From assembly GCA_045604805.1 (NCBI GenBank), contig JAZUOT010000054.1, positions 1-31,231 of the forward strand: a stretch of DNA of 31,231 nucleotides, in the 5' to 3' direction. This document shows positions 17,447-24,510 of the stretch, piece after piece; within the stretch, counting starts at the first letter, position 1; each line of letters starts with the position of its first letter. Origin of the DNA: JAZUOT01 sp045604805. GTDB lineage: Bacteria > Bacillota > Clostridia > Oscillospirales > Acutalibacteraceae. The notes under the pieces were generated by a model. It ran no database searches and was not told the DNA's origin. It saw only the letters and a list, made by a program, of their open reading frames with translations. A program made the position numbers and the translations under genes.

Positions 17447-17863
17447 ATGGTTAAATTAATAACAGGAATTGCTGGTTCAGGAAAAACGAAAAAATTAGCT
17501 CAAATGGCAAATGAAGCTTACGAAAAGAGTAAGGGTTTTGTTGTCGTAGTTGATAAAGGCAGGGTATCTGCTTTTGACTTCAATCGGAATCTAAGATTTA
17601 TTGATTCTGATGATTATTTTATCATAAATTACAGTATGCTTTTCGGATTCCTAAGCGGGATTTGTGCCGGCAACTATGATGTTACTGATGTATTTATAGA
17701 TAACACATTTAAAATTGGAGGCAAATATTTTGAAGAGTTCGCAGAGTTTTTAAAAAAAATTAATATTATGGAAGAAAAACATAATGTCAATTTCGTCTTT
17801 ACTTTGGCGGCTAAGAAAAGTGAGTTGCCTGAATGCATACTCCAAATAGCTGAAATATGCTGA
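17447..17863 (+). CDS. Small P-loop NTP-binding protein
   Basis: 138-aa protein with a perfect Walker A motif GIAGSGKT (residues 7-14) right at the N-terminus and a possible Walker B strand (DVTDVFID) in the middle. No other domain is visible, and the protein is much shorter than most helicases or motor ATPases. Small proteins like this occur near housekeeping genes in clostridia under vague names, and I do not assign a function. AGGAGG gives an excellent start at 17447. It lies 20 bp after pgi and ends at a bidirectional terminator. Confidence 0.8.
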   Translation: MVKLITGIAGSGKTKKLAQMANEAYEKSKGFVVVVDKGRVSAFDFNRNLRFIDSDDYFIINYSMLFGFLSGICAGNYDVTDVFIDNTFKIGGKYFEEFAEFLKKINIMEEKHNVNFVFTLAAKKSELPECILQIAEIC

Positions 17864-17915
17864 ACTGTTTTTTTATACCCCTTTCAGTAAAAAATTTCCG
17901 CCCATACCGAACACA

Positions 17916-17951
17916 AAAAAGCTCTCACCGCAAATGATGTGAGAGCTTTTT
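17916..17951. terminator. Bidirectional terminator
   Basis: GCTCTCAC (17921-17928) pairs with GTGAGAGC (17939-17946), flanked by A5 on one side and T5 on the other. It works in both directions: it ends the pgi unit on the plus strand, and could also end a minus-strand RNA started near 18330. Confidence 0.88.
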
Positions 17952-17964
17952 CATATATGACGGG

Positions 17965-18115
17965 CATGCTATTGGTCTGTGGTGGAAGTCCACAAGGGGC
18001 GAAGTTGCCGACTAACCCCAAAGCGACTCCCAAAGTTTACACAACGAAGTGTGGTCAAGAAGAAGGAATAGCGAAATCGTAGCCTGACGAACAGAAACCT
18101 GACGTCGGTTCAATT
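17965..18115 (+). ncRNA. Structured-RNA-like segment, possibly group II intron 5' remnant
   Basis: Protein-free sequence with small hairpins: GTGG/CCAC around 17982-17995, GGGGC with GCC/CCCC, CACA/TGTG around CACAACGAAGTGTG, and GAATAGCGAAATCGTAGCC. These resemble domain I of bacterial group II introns as I remember them, but there is no intron-encoded reverse transcriptase and no clear domain V. It could be a truncated intron or another structured RNA. tmRNA, RNase P and SRP RNA hallmarks were looked for and not found. Confidence 0.35.
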
Positions 18116-18147
18116 ATTTTATATCAAAATTCCCACTTAACCGTATA

Positions 18148-18293
18148 ACACCTAAAGATAACCTGCCTACTTCTGACAGGTGGACACTCTCTCTATAGAT
18201 TCTATGCTCCCATCGTCCGATAAAATCAGGAGGTCTGCATTTCTCTATAGAAGTCCGAGTTTCCTATAAAAACTTGTAGGGTTATTTAGGTGT
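18148..18293. ncRNA. Long hairpin element, possible small RNA
   Basis: ACACCTAAA-GA-TAACC (18148-18163) pairs over a distance with GGTTATTTAGGTGT (18280-18293). Inside lie CCTG/CAGG, GGAC/GTCC, CTATAG/CTATAG and CTCC/GGAG. The nearly rod-like, roughly 150-nt fold is reminiscent of 6S-type RNAs, but no family sequence hallmark was recognised. A good minus-strand promoter lies just beyond it (18336-18364), so transcription from the minus strand is more likely. Confidence 0.3.
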
Positions 18294-18335
18294 AGTCCGC
18301 GCATTAAGCAGAAATAATGAACAAACCATGTATGT

Positions 18336-18364
18336 AGTATAACAAATTATTTTTCAAGAGACAA
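18336..18364 (-). promoter_or_regulatory. Minus-strand promoter into the gene-free region
   Basis: TTGTCT (18364-18359), 17-bp spacer, TATACT (18341-18336). No reading frame follows on that strand. A transcript would run through both structured segments and meet the bidirectional terminator at about 17916, giving an RNA of some 410 nt. Confidence 0.5.
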
Positions 18365-18382
18365 TATACACGTTCACAGAAA

Positions 18383-18647
18383 TCAATTCTCGGCAAGAAT
18401 ATTGATAATGGCAACAGGATCGAGCAAACATTTTGGAAAATTGATTCCGCAGACTACTCCATTCTTGTACGATGAAGTATCTCCAGTACGCTCATCAGGC
18501 GACTGGTGATGTATTAACGCTAACCCTTGTGTTTTCTTTTCACATATTTAAAATTGCGTCTGAATCGCTCTGCTAAAGGACAGACCCAGCCCAGTCCTTT
18601 GGCGGGTCAAACCAATTTACATCCATACTCACATATATGGTAAAAAT
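18383..18647 (-). pseudogene. Frame-broken coding remnant, unidentified
   Basis: Three adjoining minus-strand frames give protein-like text: MDVNWFDPPKDWAG, then LAERFRRNFKYVKRKHKG, then LALIHHQSPDERTG leading to GVVCGINFPKCLLDPVAIIN and a stop at 18383. Two frameshifts are needed to join them. I do not recognise the family. It may be a decayed mobile-element gene, judging by its neighbours. Bases 18648-18925 show nothing else clear. Confidence 0.35.
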
Positions 18648-18925
18648 TCAAACTAGATCCCGGTTATTCTCACTTTTATTTGGTGTCCATATTTCTTCTG
18701 AGCTTGTCGTTATAAATATAACCAAGAATGTTATCTAACAAAGTTTCGAATTCTCCTGTTCACAAATGTGGTTTTTGTAGTACGTGGAATATAGCTGGTT
18801 GTTAAAGGTATAAAACGTCATAGAGCGGGCACCATGTACGGCAGGTGTGAATATGGTAAAATTTAGATTTTTTGAGTATCTATGTTGCAAAATTTAACAA
18901 ACACTGATAGTATTATAGTTGTTAT

Positions 18926-19002
18926 CTGGGTGTGGCTCAGTTTGGTAGAGCGCTTGAATGGGGTTCAAGAGGCCGCAGGTTCAATTCCTGTCACTCAGAC
19001 CA
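18926..19002 (+). tRNA. tRNA-Pro (anticodon GGG)
   Basis: Acceptor CTGGGTG pairs with CACTCAG, the anticodon stem is CTTGA/TCAAG with loop ATGGGGT, the T-arm contains GGTTCAATTCC, and CCA is encoded. It reads an additional proline codon beside tRNA-Pro(TGG) at 1291. It sits alone among mobile-element remnants. A weak AAATTAG/CTAATTT hairpin follows. Confidence 0.93.
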
Positions 19003-19093
19003 AAAATTAGGTAACTTCTAATTTAATAGGCACTACCGCAAAGTAGCTAGAGGTGAGATAACAAGACTAAGAAATTAGTGGTGGTGCATGCTT

Positions 19094-19305
19094 ATGAAGC
19101 AATAAACATTTACGGATGTCGAATATAGTTTTAGAAAGAAGAAAACAAAACGAGAGCAATTCTTGAAAATCGTTCCATGGGACTAATAGATCGGTGTTGT
19201 TAAATTTTGCGTACGTATCTGCTTCAGCTCTGGTTCGATTTATCAGATCCAGCAGCCGAAGACGACATATACAACAGCTATGCCGTGCTAAAAGAGGATA
19301 TGTGA
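19094..19305 (+). pseudogene. IS5-family transposase remnant (N-terminal part)
   Basis: Beginning at ATG 19094, the frame reads MKQ-stop and then TFTDVEYSFRKKKTKREQF, followed by PWD and two stops. After a shift and deletion it continues LLQLWFDLSDPAAEDDIY NSYAVLKEDM and stops. This matches the N-terminal (DUF772-like) domain of IS5-family transposases as I know them: basic start, then LxxWFxLSDxxxEDxIYDSYA. The catalytic DDE part is absent. Premature stops and frameshifts make it non-functional. It lies next to one arm of an inverted repeat that brackets GG-leader gene 3. Confidence 0.75.
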
Positions 19306-19354
19306 TATAACAGGAGAATAAGACGTAAAAATTGTAACGCTGAGGAAGGACAAG
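19291..19354. repeat. Left arm of ~65-bp inverted repeat around GG-leader gene 3
   Basis: The reverse complement of 19291-19354 (starting CTTGTCCTTCCTCAGCGTTA) matches 23228-23293 (starting CTTGTCCTTCTTCAGCGTTA) over about 65 bp, with roughly four of five bases identical by eye. In one frame both encode a similar stretch ending NAEEGQ, suggesting remnants of the same element in opposite orientation. The adjoining 19351-19378 (tgaaagtaggaaaaacagcg) also recurs near 28145. Confidence 0.75.
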
Positions 19355-19403
19355 TGAAAGTAGGAAAAACAGCGTTGATAAGTCAAAGATATAAATGCAA
19401 GAA

Positions 19404-19430
19404 GGGCACCCCTAAGATACAGGGGGCCCT
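19404..19430. terminator. GC-rich hairpin after GG-leader gene 3
   Basis: GGGC plus CCCCT (19404-19413, one-base bulge) pairs with AGGGG plus GCCC (19421-19429). On the minus strand it lies directly downstream of the decayed tail of gene 3, followed by a weak T-rich stretch. On the plus strand TTT follows. Confidence 0.6.
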
Positions 19431-19754
19431 TTAATTTCTACTTGGCTCTCTGGAGGCTATGAATGGCTCTGCGGCGTCTTTAGGATATCCTGCATGTTTG
19501 AATAGATCTGTGGCTTCTAAGTGTACCCCCAGGCGGCTGCAGGATATCCATTTCGTTCGATTTGCTCTGCGACGGCTTCAGGACGTCCTGCCTGTTCTAA
19601 TTAATTGCCTTACAGCGGCTATGCGTGGCTCTTGGGCGGCTAAGTCTTTACACACGGCATCGGCTACACGATCTCTTGCCAGTTCGAGTAGCCTTTCGAC
19701 GACTCTGCGTTGCTCTACGGCGTCTTCGCATTACGCTGCGACGTCTTCACGATT
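19431..19754 (-). pseudogene. Decayed 3' extension of GG-leader gene 3
   Basis: Beyond the stop at 19755 the same repeat protein can be read on in other frames. First come CEDAVEQRRVVERLLELARD and DAVCKDLAAQEPRIAAVRQL. A second frame then gives AGRPEAVAEQIERNGYPAAA, and a third ATDLFKHAGYPKDAAEPFI ending at a stop at 19431. Codon pattern and helical-repeat style match gene 3. The end (agccaagtagaaattaaag) matches the 3' flank of gene 5. So gene 3 once had about 100 more residues, and frameshifts have moved its stop upstream. Confidence 0.7.
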
Positions 19755-22700
19755 TCATACCTCTCCGAATAGCACTCTTGCCGTTCTGAATCGCTCTTCT
19801 TCGGCTTTTTCGAGTAGAATTTCGGAGTTTGCGGTTAGATTTGCGGCGATTTGGCGTTGCTCTTCGGCTTCGTTAGGACGTTTTACTTGGTCTAATAGCG
19901 CTGCGACTTTTAAGTGTACCCCTGCGCTGAATCTGCATTGCTCTGCGGCGTCTTCACGATCTCCTAGCTCTCTTACGAATCGACTTGAGGAGACTTCGTG
20001 TCGTTCTGCGGATTTTTTGTATAGCGCTATTGCCTCCTCTTCAAAATTTCCTATCTTTGTGAATATCCCTGCGATGTTTGAGACTGCCATTGCGGCCATT
20101 GCGGCCATTGCGGCGGCTTCAGGACCTTTTTTTATATGATAGGAAAGCACGTATTGCTCTACGGTGTTTGAGTATGCCTCTGCGGCGTTGAATAGCCCTT
20201 CGGCGATTTTGCGTTGCTCTCCGGCTTCGTTAGGACGTCCTACTTTGTCTAATAGCGTTGCGGCGGATGAGCGTGCCTCTGCGTTGAGTCTGCATTGCTC
20301 TGCGGCGTCTTCAAGATCTCCTAGCTCTATTCCGAATCGCCTTGAGGCGACTCTGTGTTGGTTTGCGGATTCTTCGTATAGCGCTATTGCCTCTTCAAGA
20401 TTTCCTATCTCTGTGAATAGCCTTGCGGCGTTTGAGTATTCCTTTGCGGAGTCCTTAGGATTTTTTTCCAGTTGTAACAGCTTTGCGATAGCTGTGTGTT
20501 GCTGTACGATGGCTAAGCGTGCCCTTTTGACGGATGATTGATCTCCTAGCCTTTCTGATGTCTCTGCGGCTTTTGAGTATTCATTCTTGGCGTATTCGCG
20601 ATACTTCATGGCGTCTCCGCGATACTTTTCGGCTTCTTCGGGTTTATTTTGGACGACTTCACGCTCTCCTAGCCATTCTAATGTATTTGCGAGGGCTGAG
20701 TATACCCCTCCAATTTCCATGGTTTGTTTCATGGCCTCCCTACGATACCATCCGGCGTCTGGATCTCCTAGCAATTTTAATTGCTCTGAGAGGTCTGAGC
20801 ATGCCTTTGAGGCGGCTTTGTGCATCTCTGCTAATTCCACGAGATTCTGTACTTCGTCTTTGTATACTTCTGTGGCCTTTTCAAACAAATTTAGACGAGC
20901 GCATAGAATTGCTTCGTTTGTGAGTTTCGCTGTGTCGGCTTTGAATTTCGCTGCCTTGCCTTCTAATTCCGCTACGTTGGCTAAGTCTTTCCATACGACG
21001 GCTATTTCACCACCACCATCGAGTTGCTCTGCGGCGAATTTGAGTCCCCTTAGGGTCCTTTCGCGTTGCTCTGCGGCGTCTTCAGGACGTCTTACTTCCT
21101 CTAACAGCATTGCGGCGTTTAAGCGTGCCTTTGCCGCGAATCTGCATTGCATTGCGGCGTCTCCAGGTTTTTTTCCACGTCTTCGTTCGAGTAGACGTGA
21201 GGCGAATCCGTGTTGATTTGCGGTTTCTTTGTATAGCTCTATTGCCTCGATAAAATTTCTTATCTCTCTTAATATGTATGCGGCTTTTGAGTATTCCCGT
21301 GCGGAGGCCTCATGATTTTTTTCCAGTTGTAACCGCTCTGCGATAACTTTGAGTTGCTGTGCGATGGCTGAGCGTGCCCTTTTGACGGATGATTGATCTC
21401 CTAGCTTTTCTGATGTCTCTGCGGCTTTTGAGTATTCATTAATGGCGTCTCTGCGATACTTTTCGGCTTCTTTGAGTTTATCTTGGTCGTCTTCACGCTT
21501 TCCTAGCCATTCTAATGTATTTGCGATGGCTGAGTATACCTCTCCAGTTTTCAAGGTTTGTTTTACGGCCTCCAGACGATACCATCCGGCGTCTGGATCT
21601 TTTAGCAATTCTAATTGATCTGAGGCGTCTGAGTATGCCTCTGAGGAGTCTTTGTGCATCTTTGCTATTTTCTCGAGATTCTGTACTTCGTCTGTGTATT
21701 CTTTTGTGGCAATTTCAAACGCTCCTAGATACGCGTGTAGATTTGCTTGCTCTGTGAGTTTCTCTGTGTCGGCTGTAAGTTTCGCTGCCTCGCCTTCGAA
21801 TTTCGCTGCGTTAGCTAAGTATTTACATGTGACGGCTATTTCACCATCGAGTTGCTCTGAGGCTTCTAAGTATGCCATTTGGGCGGTTTTATAATCTCCG
21901 TCCTGTTTTAATAGCCCTGCGGTGATACTGAGTTGCTCTGCAACAAATCTGCGTTGCACTTCGACGTCTTCAGAATTTCCTGCTTTTTTGAATAGCCTTA
22001 TGGCATTCATTAGTAGATCTGCTCCATTTTTTCCCCACCCGGAATATAGCAGCATTGAGGCGTCTGTGAGTATATCTGCAGCTTCTTTATCATGCCCTTC
22101 ATTCTCTAATAGCTGTGCGGAGATTTTGTATGCATCTTCGGCGTTTGCAATCTCTCCTGTCTTTTCGAATAGCCTTGCGGCGGATAAGGATGTCCTTACG
22201 GCGTCTTGATTATATCCTTTACTCATGAATATCTCTGTGGCGGTTTTGTATAGCCTTGAGGCGTTGTAAGGATATTCTCCAACTTCTGCTACCCATGCGG
22301 CGACTGAGTATAGCCTTGCAGAGCAGTCTTCCCCTTCAGGTGCAGCGTTTATAAGATTTTCCACCAGTTTGATGATTAGAGGCGGTTGTTCTTCGTCGTT
22401 TTCATGATGTTCTTCGTCGTTTTCATGATGTTCTCCACGTTCGTTTAGCCATGCGGCGACTGCTGTGTTTACCTTTTCGGCGCTTTCACTATATCCTTCA
22501 CGTTCGAGTAGATCTGCGACCTCTCTGAGTTGCTCTGTGATGGTTGTGTGTTGCTCTACCTCAGGCTGTTGTTCTGCTTCTGCTACTGGTGCTACTCCTG
22601 TTCCATCTACCTCACGCTGTGGTACTCCTGGTACTTCTGCTCCTGGTACTGGTACTTTTGTTGCTACTGCTGTTAAAGCTACCTTAGACTGTGGTGCTAC

Positions 22701-22961
22701 TAGTGCTTTTGCTCCTACGTCTAGCCCATCATGCACTTCATTCCTCTTACGCCCCATACTCTTCATACCACCAGCGACCTTATCTAGCTGCTCTATGCTG
22801 AGATAGGAAGAAGAATCGTAACTATTGCAATATATCTCCCTTATTTTTTCCAGCTCACTATCGCTTATAGGTACTCCTAAAGAGCTTAGTTTTTTCAATG
22901 CTTCCTCTTTATCTCTACACTCCACAAGACATCTTAGCTTACCTTTTATATTTTGAACCAT
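19755..22961 (-). CDS. Large double-glycine-leader protein 3 with TPR/SNAP-like repeats
   Basis: 1068-aa protein, start ATG 22961 with AAGGAAGGG five bases upstream. The leader is residues 1-65: ECRDKEEALKKL at about 14, PISDSELEKI, ending SIEQLDKVAGG. Then come the basic MKSMGRKR, an Ala/Val/Pro-rich linker (80-140) with the acidic repeat HHENDEE, and about 870 residues of amphipathic helices. Patterns like AYKISAQLLENEGHDKEAAD suggest TPR or SNAP-type helical hairpins. Two long units (residues about 367-640 and 644-928) are tandem copies with a period near 278 residues; DPDAGWYR occurs at 455 and 733. A partial third copy covers 961-1043. No enzyme motif is seen. Codons are richer in GC (GCC, GCG) than neighbouring genes. 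The reading frame is broken at its 3' end. Likely an exported scaffold or interaction protein (inference). Confidence 0.82.
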   Translation of the reverse strand: MVQNIKGKLRCLVECRDKEEALKKLSSLGVPISDSELEKIREIYCNSYDSSSYLSIEQLDKVAGGMKSMGRKRNEVHDGLDVGAKALVAPQSKVALTAVATKVPVPGAEVPGVPQREVDGTGVAPVAEAEQQPEVEQHTTITEQLREVADLLEREGYSESAEKVNTAVAAWLNERGEHHENDEEHHENDEEQPPLIIKLVENLINAAPEGEDCSARLYSVAAWVAEVGEYPYNASRLYKTATEIFMSKGYNQDAVRTSLSAARLFEKTGEIANAEDAYKISAQLLENEGHDKEAADILTDASMLLYSGWGKNGADLLMNAIRLFKKAGNSEDVEVQRRFVAEQLSITAGLLKQDGDYKTAQMAYLEASEQLDGEIAVTCKYLANAAKFEGEAAKLTADTEKLTEQANLHAYLGAFEIATKEYTDEVQNLEKIAKMHKDSSEAYSDASDQLELLKDPDAGWYRLEAVKQTLKTGEVYSAIANTLEWLGKREDDQDKLKEAEKYRRDAINEYSKAAETSEKLGDQSSVKRARSAIAQQLKVIAERLQLEKNHEASAREYSKAAYILREIRNFIEAIELYKETANQHGFASRLLERRRGKKPGDAAMQCRFAAKARLNAAMLLEEVRRPEDAAEQRERTLRGLKFAAEQLDGGGEIAVVWKDLANVAELEGKAAKFKADTAKLTNEAILCARLNLFEKATEVYKDEVQNLVELAEMHKAASKACSDLSEQLKLLGDPDAGWYRREAMKQTMEIGGVYSALANTLEWLGEREVVQNKPEEAEKYRGDAMKYREYAKNEYSKAAETSERLGDQSSVKRARLAIVQQHTAIAKLLQLEKNPKDSAKEYSNAARLFTEIGNLEEAIALYEESANQHRVASRRFGIELGDLEDAAEQCRLNAEARSSAATLLDKVGRPNEAGEQRKIAEGLFNAAEAYSNTVEQYVLSYHIKKGPEAAAMAAMAAMAVSNIAGIFTKIGNFEEEAIALYKKSAERHEVSSSRFVRELGDREDAAEQCRFSAGVHLKVAALLDQVKRPNEAEEQRQIAANLTANSEILLEKAEEERFRTARVLFGEV
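19833..21863 (-). repeat. ~835-bp in-frame tandem repeat within GG-leader gene 3
   Basis: Unit 1 is about 21863-21042, unit 2 about 21032-20178, and a partial unit 3 about 20081-19833. Shared landmarks in units 1 and 2 include DPDAGWYR, NTLEWLG, NEYSKAAETSE and GDQSSVKRAR. The spacing between units 1 and 2 is about 278 codons. Confidence 0.8.
22389..22430 (-). repeat. 21-bp tandem repeat encoding HHENDEE
   Basis: Two perfect 21-bp copies (plus-strand unit begins TTCTTCGTCGTTTTCATGAT) encode an acidic His/Glu/Asp heptapeptide twice in the linker of protein 3. Confidence 0.85.
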
Positions 22962-23006
22962 ACTAACCCTTCCTTTTTTTGATATGCATTAAAATTAAGC
23001 ATTTTT

Positions 23007-23036
23007 AATATACTGCAACTAACAATACAAAGTCAA
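23007..23036 (-). promoter_or_regulatory. Promoter of GG-leader gene 3
   Basis: Minus strand TTGACT (23036-23031), 18-bp spacer, TATATT (23012-23007). From the -35 to the start codon the sequence is homologous to the region before gene 4, showing a shared, duplicated promoter. Confidence 0.7.
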
Positions 23037-23194
23037 GATGGAAAATTAGGAGTACCCTTTTGCGAGTATTTAGAGAAAGGAAAAAAGCAGATTTTAAATT
23101 TAGGAAACAATTTTTTATGAGCAGCAAAATTATTAAAAGCATTAACAAAAACCTTAAGAACAGCTTTTACAGTATCAAGCAACCGAAAAAACAC
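23033..23194 (-). pseudogene. C-terminal coding remnant, transposase-like, unidentified
   Basis: A minus-strand frame reads FFRLLDTVKAVLKVFVNAF, NNFAAHKKLFPKFK and then FSKYSQKGTPNFPS before a stop at 23033. It has no ribosome-binding site, and a stop lies just upstream. It looks like the tail of a longer protein. A transposase is suspected because of the repeat arm beside it, but the family is not recognised. Its stop codon overlaps the -35 box of gene 3. The rest of the 510-bp gap to rplS (23294-23460) holds no clear gene. Confidence 0.4.
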
Positions 23195-23227
23195 TTAGAC
23201 CTACGGTGCAAAGCGTAAATGTAATGC

Positions 23228-23293
23228 CTTGTCCTTCTTCAGCGTTATATTTTTTACATGTCATTCTCCTATATGTATAACATATCCTCTTTC
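23228..23293. repeat. Right arm of ~65-bp inverted repeat around GG-leader gene 3
   Basis: Inverted copy of 19291-19354. The segments CTTGTCCTTC, CAGCGTTA, ATTCTCCT and ACATATCCTCTTT are shared. The two arms enclose gene 3 and its decayed tail. Confidence 0.75.
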
Positions 23294-23471
23294 AGGTCCC
23301 CACATCAATTAATCCTTGCGCTTACATTCATTGTATGATATCATGAACATTGTATGCTGTGTTTGGATTTATGGCAATGTTGAATTTTAATCTTTGTAAC
23401 ACAGAATCAGCATTCCTCTGTCGTTTTGTTTAGACAATGACATGAATGTTTCATAAATTTGGAGGAAAATT

Positions 23472-23822
23472 ATGGATGCTTTAAAGTTGGTTGAGAATGG
23501 TTCACTGCGTAAAACGATGTTACAGTTCAATATAGGAGATACCGTTCGTGTTCATGTTAACATTAAAGAAGGTGAAAGAGAAAGAATACAGATGTTTGAT
23601 GGGATTGTCATTGCAAGAAAGGGCAGTGGCGTTTCAGAAACATTTACCGTAAGAAGACTTTCACACGGTGTAGGTGTAGAAAGAGTATTCCCTGTAAATT
23701 CACCGAATGTCGTTAATGTTGATGTTATACGCAAAGGGAAAGTCCGTAGAGCTAAATTGTATTACCTACGTGATAGAGTTGGTAAAGCAGCAAAAGTTAA
23801 GGAATATATTGCAAACAAATAA
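23472..23822 (+). CDS. rplS: 50S ribosomal protein L19
   Basis: 116-aa L19 of normal length, located at the 30S-50S subunit interface. The sequence has the family signatures GDTVRVHVNIKEGERERIQ, FDGIVIARKGSGVSETFTVR and a basic C-terminus (VRRAKLYYLRDRVGKAAK). TTTGGAGG precedes ATG 23472 by eight bases. It is followed by a 14-bp-stem terminator and then lepB, rbgA and rnhB, an order common in Firmicutes. No S16/trmD genes are upstream here, where they often occur. Instead there is the mobile debris before GG-leader gene 3, suggesting the usual cluster was interrupted. Confidence 0.97.
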   Translation: MDALKLVENGSLRKTMLQFNIGDTVRVHVNIKEGERERIQMFDGIVIARKGSGVSETFTVRRLSHGVGVERVFPVNSPNVVNVDVIRKGKVRRAKLYYLRDRVGKAAKVKEYIANK

Positions 23823-23843
23823 TTTGCTCTTAATTTCTTTTAT

Positions 23844-23894
23844 CACAAAGAAACAGCAGCATTGATAGATCCGCTGTTTCTTTGTGGTTTATTT
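23844..23894 (+). terminator. Terminator or attenuator between rplS and lepB
   Basis: CACAAAGAAACAGC (23844-23857) pairs perfectly with GCTGTTTCTTTGTG (23873-23886), followed by a T-rich but interrupted tract. It ends only 27 bp before the lepB start, so partial read-through into lepB is likely. Confidence 0.8.
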
Positions 23895-23913
23895 TATATT
23901 TAGGGGTATTTTT

Positions 23914-24510
23914 GTGGATAAATATAGCGTTGAGTCTAGTTCATTAGATAACAAAAATATAAGTAATTCTGGGCTTGAAACTACAAATTCTACTTCTTAT
24001 TTTTACGAATGGATGGAAGCAATCATAACAGCGGTCATAACTGTTGCTGTATTATTTTCATTTGTGTTTAGAATTATAAGTGTCAGTGGCCCTTCAATGG
24101 AAAACACCATCCACAATGGAGATAAAGTTATAGTTACTGATTTTAACTATGAACCTAAATGCGGTGATATTGTTGTTATAACTCATGCGCATAAATTTCC
24201 AGAACCTATTATAAAAAGAATCATAGCAGTAGAAGGTCAAAGCTTCCACATAGACTTTGATACGGGTGGAGTTTTTGTTGATGGAAAGCTATTGGACGAA
24301 CCATATATCAAAAATTCGACGATCAATGATGAGGGTGGGGATATACCATCAGTGATACCCGAAGGTCATGTATTTGTTATGGGAGACAATAGACAAAATT
24401 CTAAAGACAGTCGCTCGTCCTCTATTGGTATCGTTGAAAAATCATCAATATTAGGAAAAGCTCAATTTGTTGTTTTCCCTATCGATAGGTGGGGTGGACT
24501 GTACGAATGA
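23914..24510 (+). CDS. lepB: Signal peptidase I
   Basis: 198-aa type I signal peptidase that removes signal peptides at the outer face of the membrane. One N-terminal membrane helix (about residues 36-55) is followed by the catalytic Ser61 in SGPSMENT, Lys101 in PIIKRIIAVEG, and the box GDNRQNSKDSR. The GTG at 23914 is chosen because AGGGG sits 7-8 bases upstream; an earlier in-frame GTG at 23884 lies inside the terminator stem. The 3' end overlaps rbgA by 4 bp (ATGA), so the genes are translationally coupled. Confidence 0.94.
   Translation: MDKYSVESSSLDNKNISNSGLETTNSTSYFYEWMEAIITAVITVAVLFSFVFRIISVSGPSMENTIHNGDKVIVTDFNYEPKCGDIVVITHAHKFPEPIIKRIIAVEGQSFHIDFDTGGVFVDGKLLDEPYIKNSTINDEGGDIPSVIPEGHVFVMGDNRQNSKDSRSSSIGIVEKSSILGKAQFVVFPIDRWGGLYE

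Noticed and set aside
17965..18300. tmRNA, RNase P RNA, SRP RNA or cobalamin riboswitch
   Set aside because: The hallmark sequences I know (GAGGAAAGTCC, the tmRNA tag and tRNA-like end, the SRP GGAAGGAAGCAGCC core, the B12 box) are absent on both strands.
19459..20139. Plus-strand open frame of 226 codons opposite gene 3 and its decayed tail
   Set aside because: Antisense shadow of Ala-rich helical-repeat coding DNA. It lacks a start signal and its composition (Ser/Ala/Arg low complexity) is unnatural.
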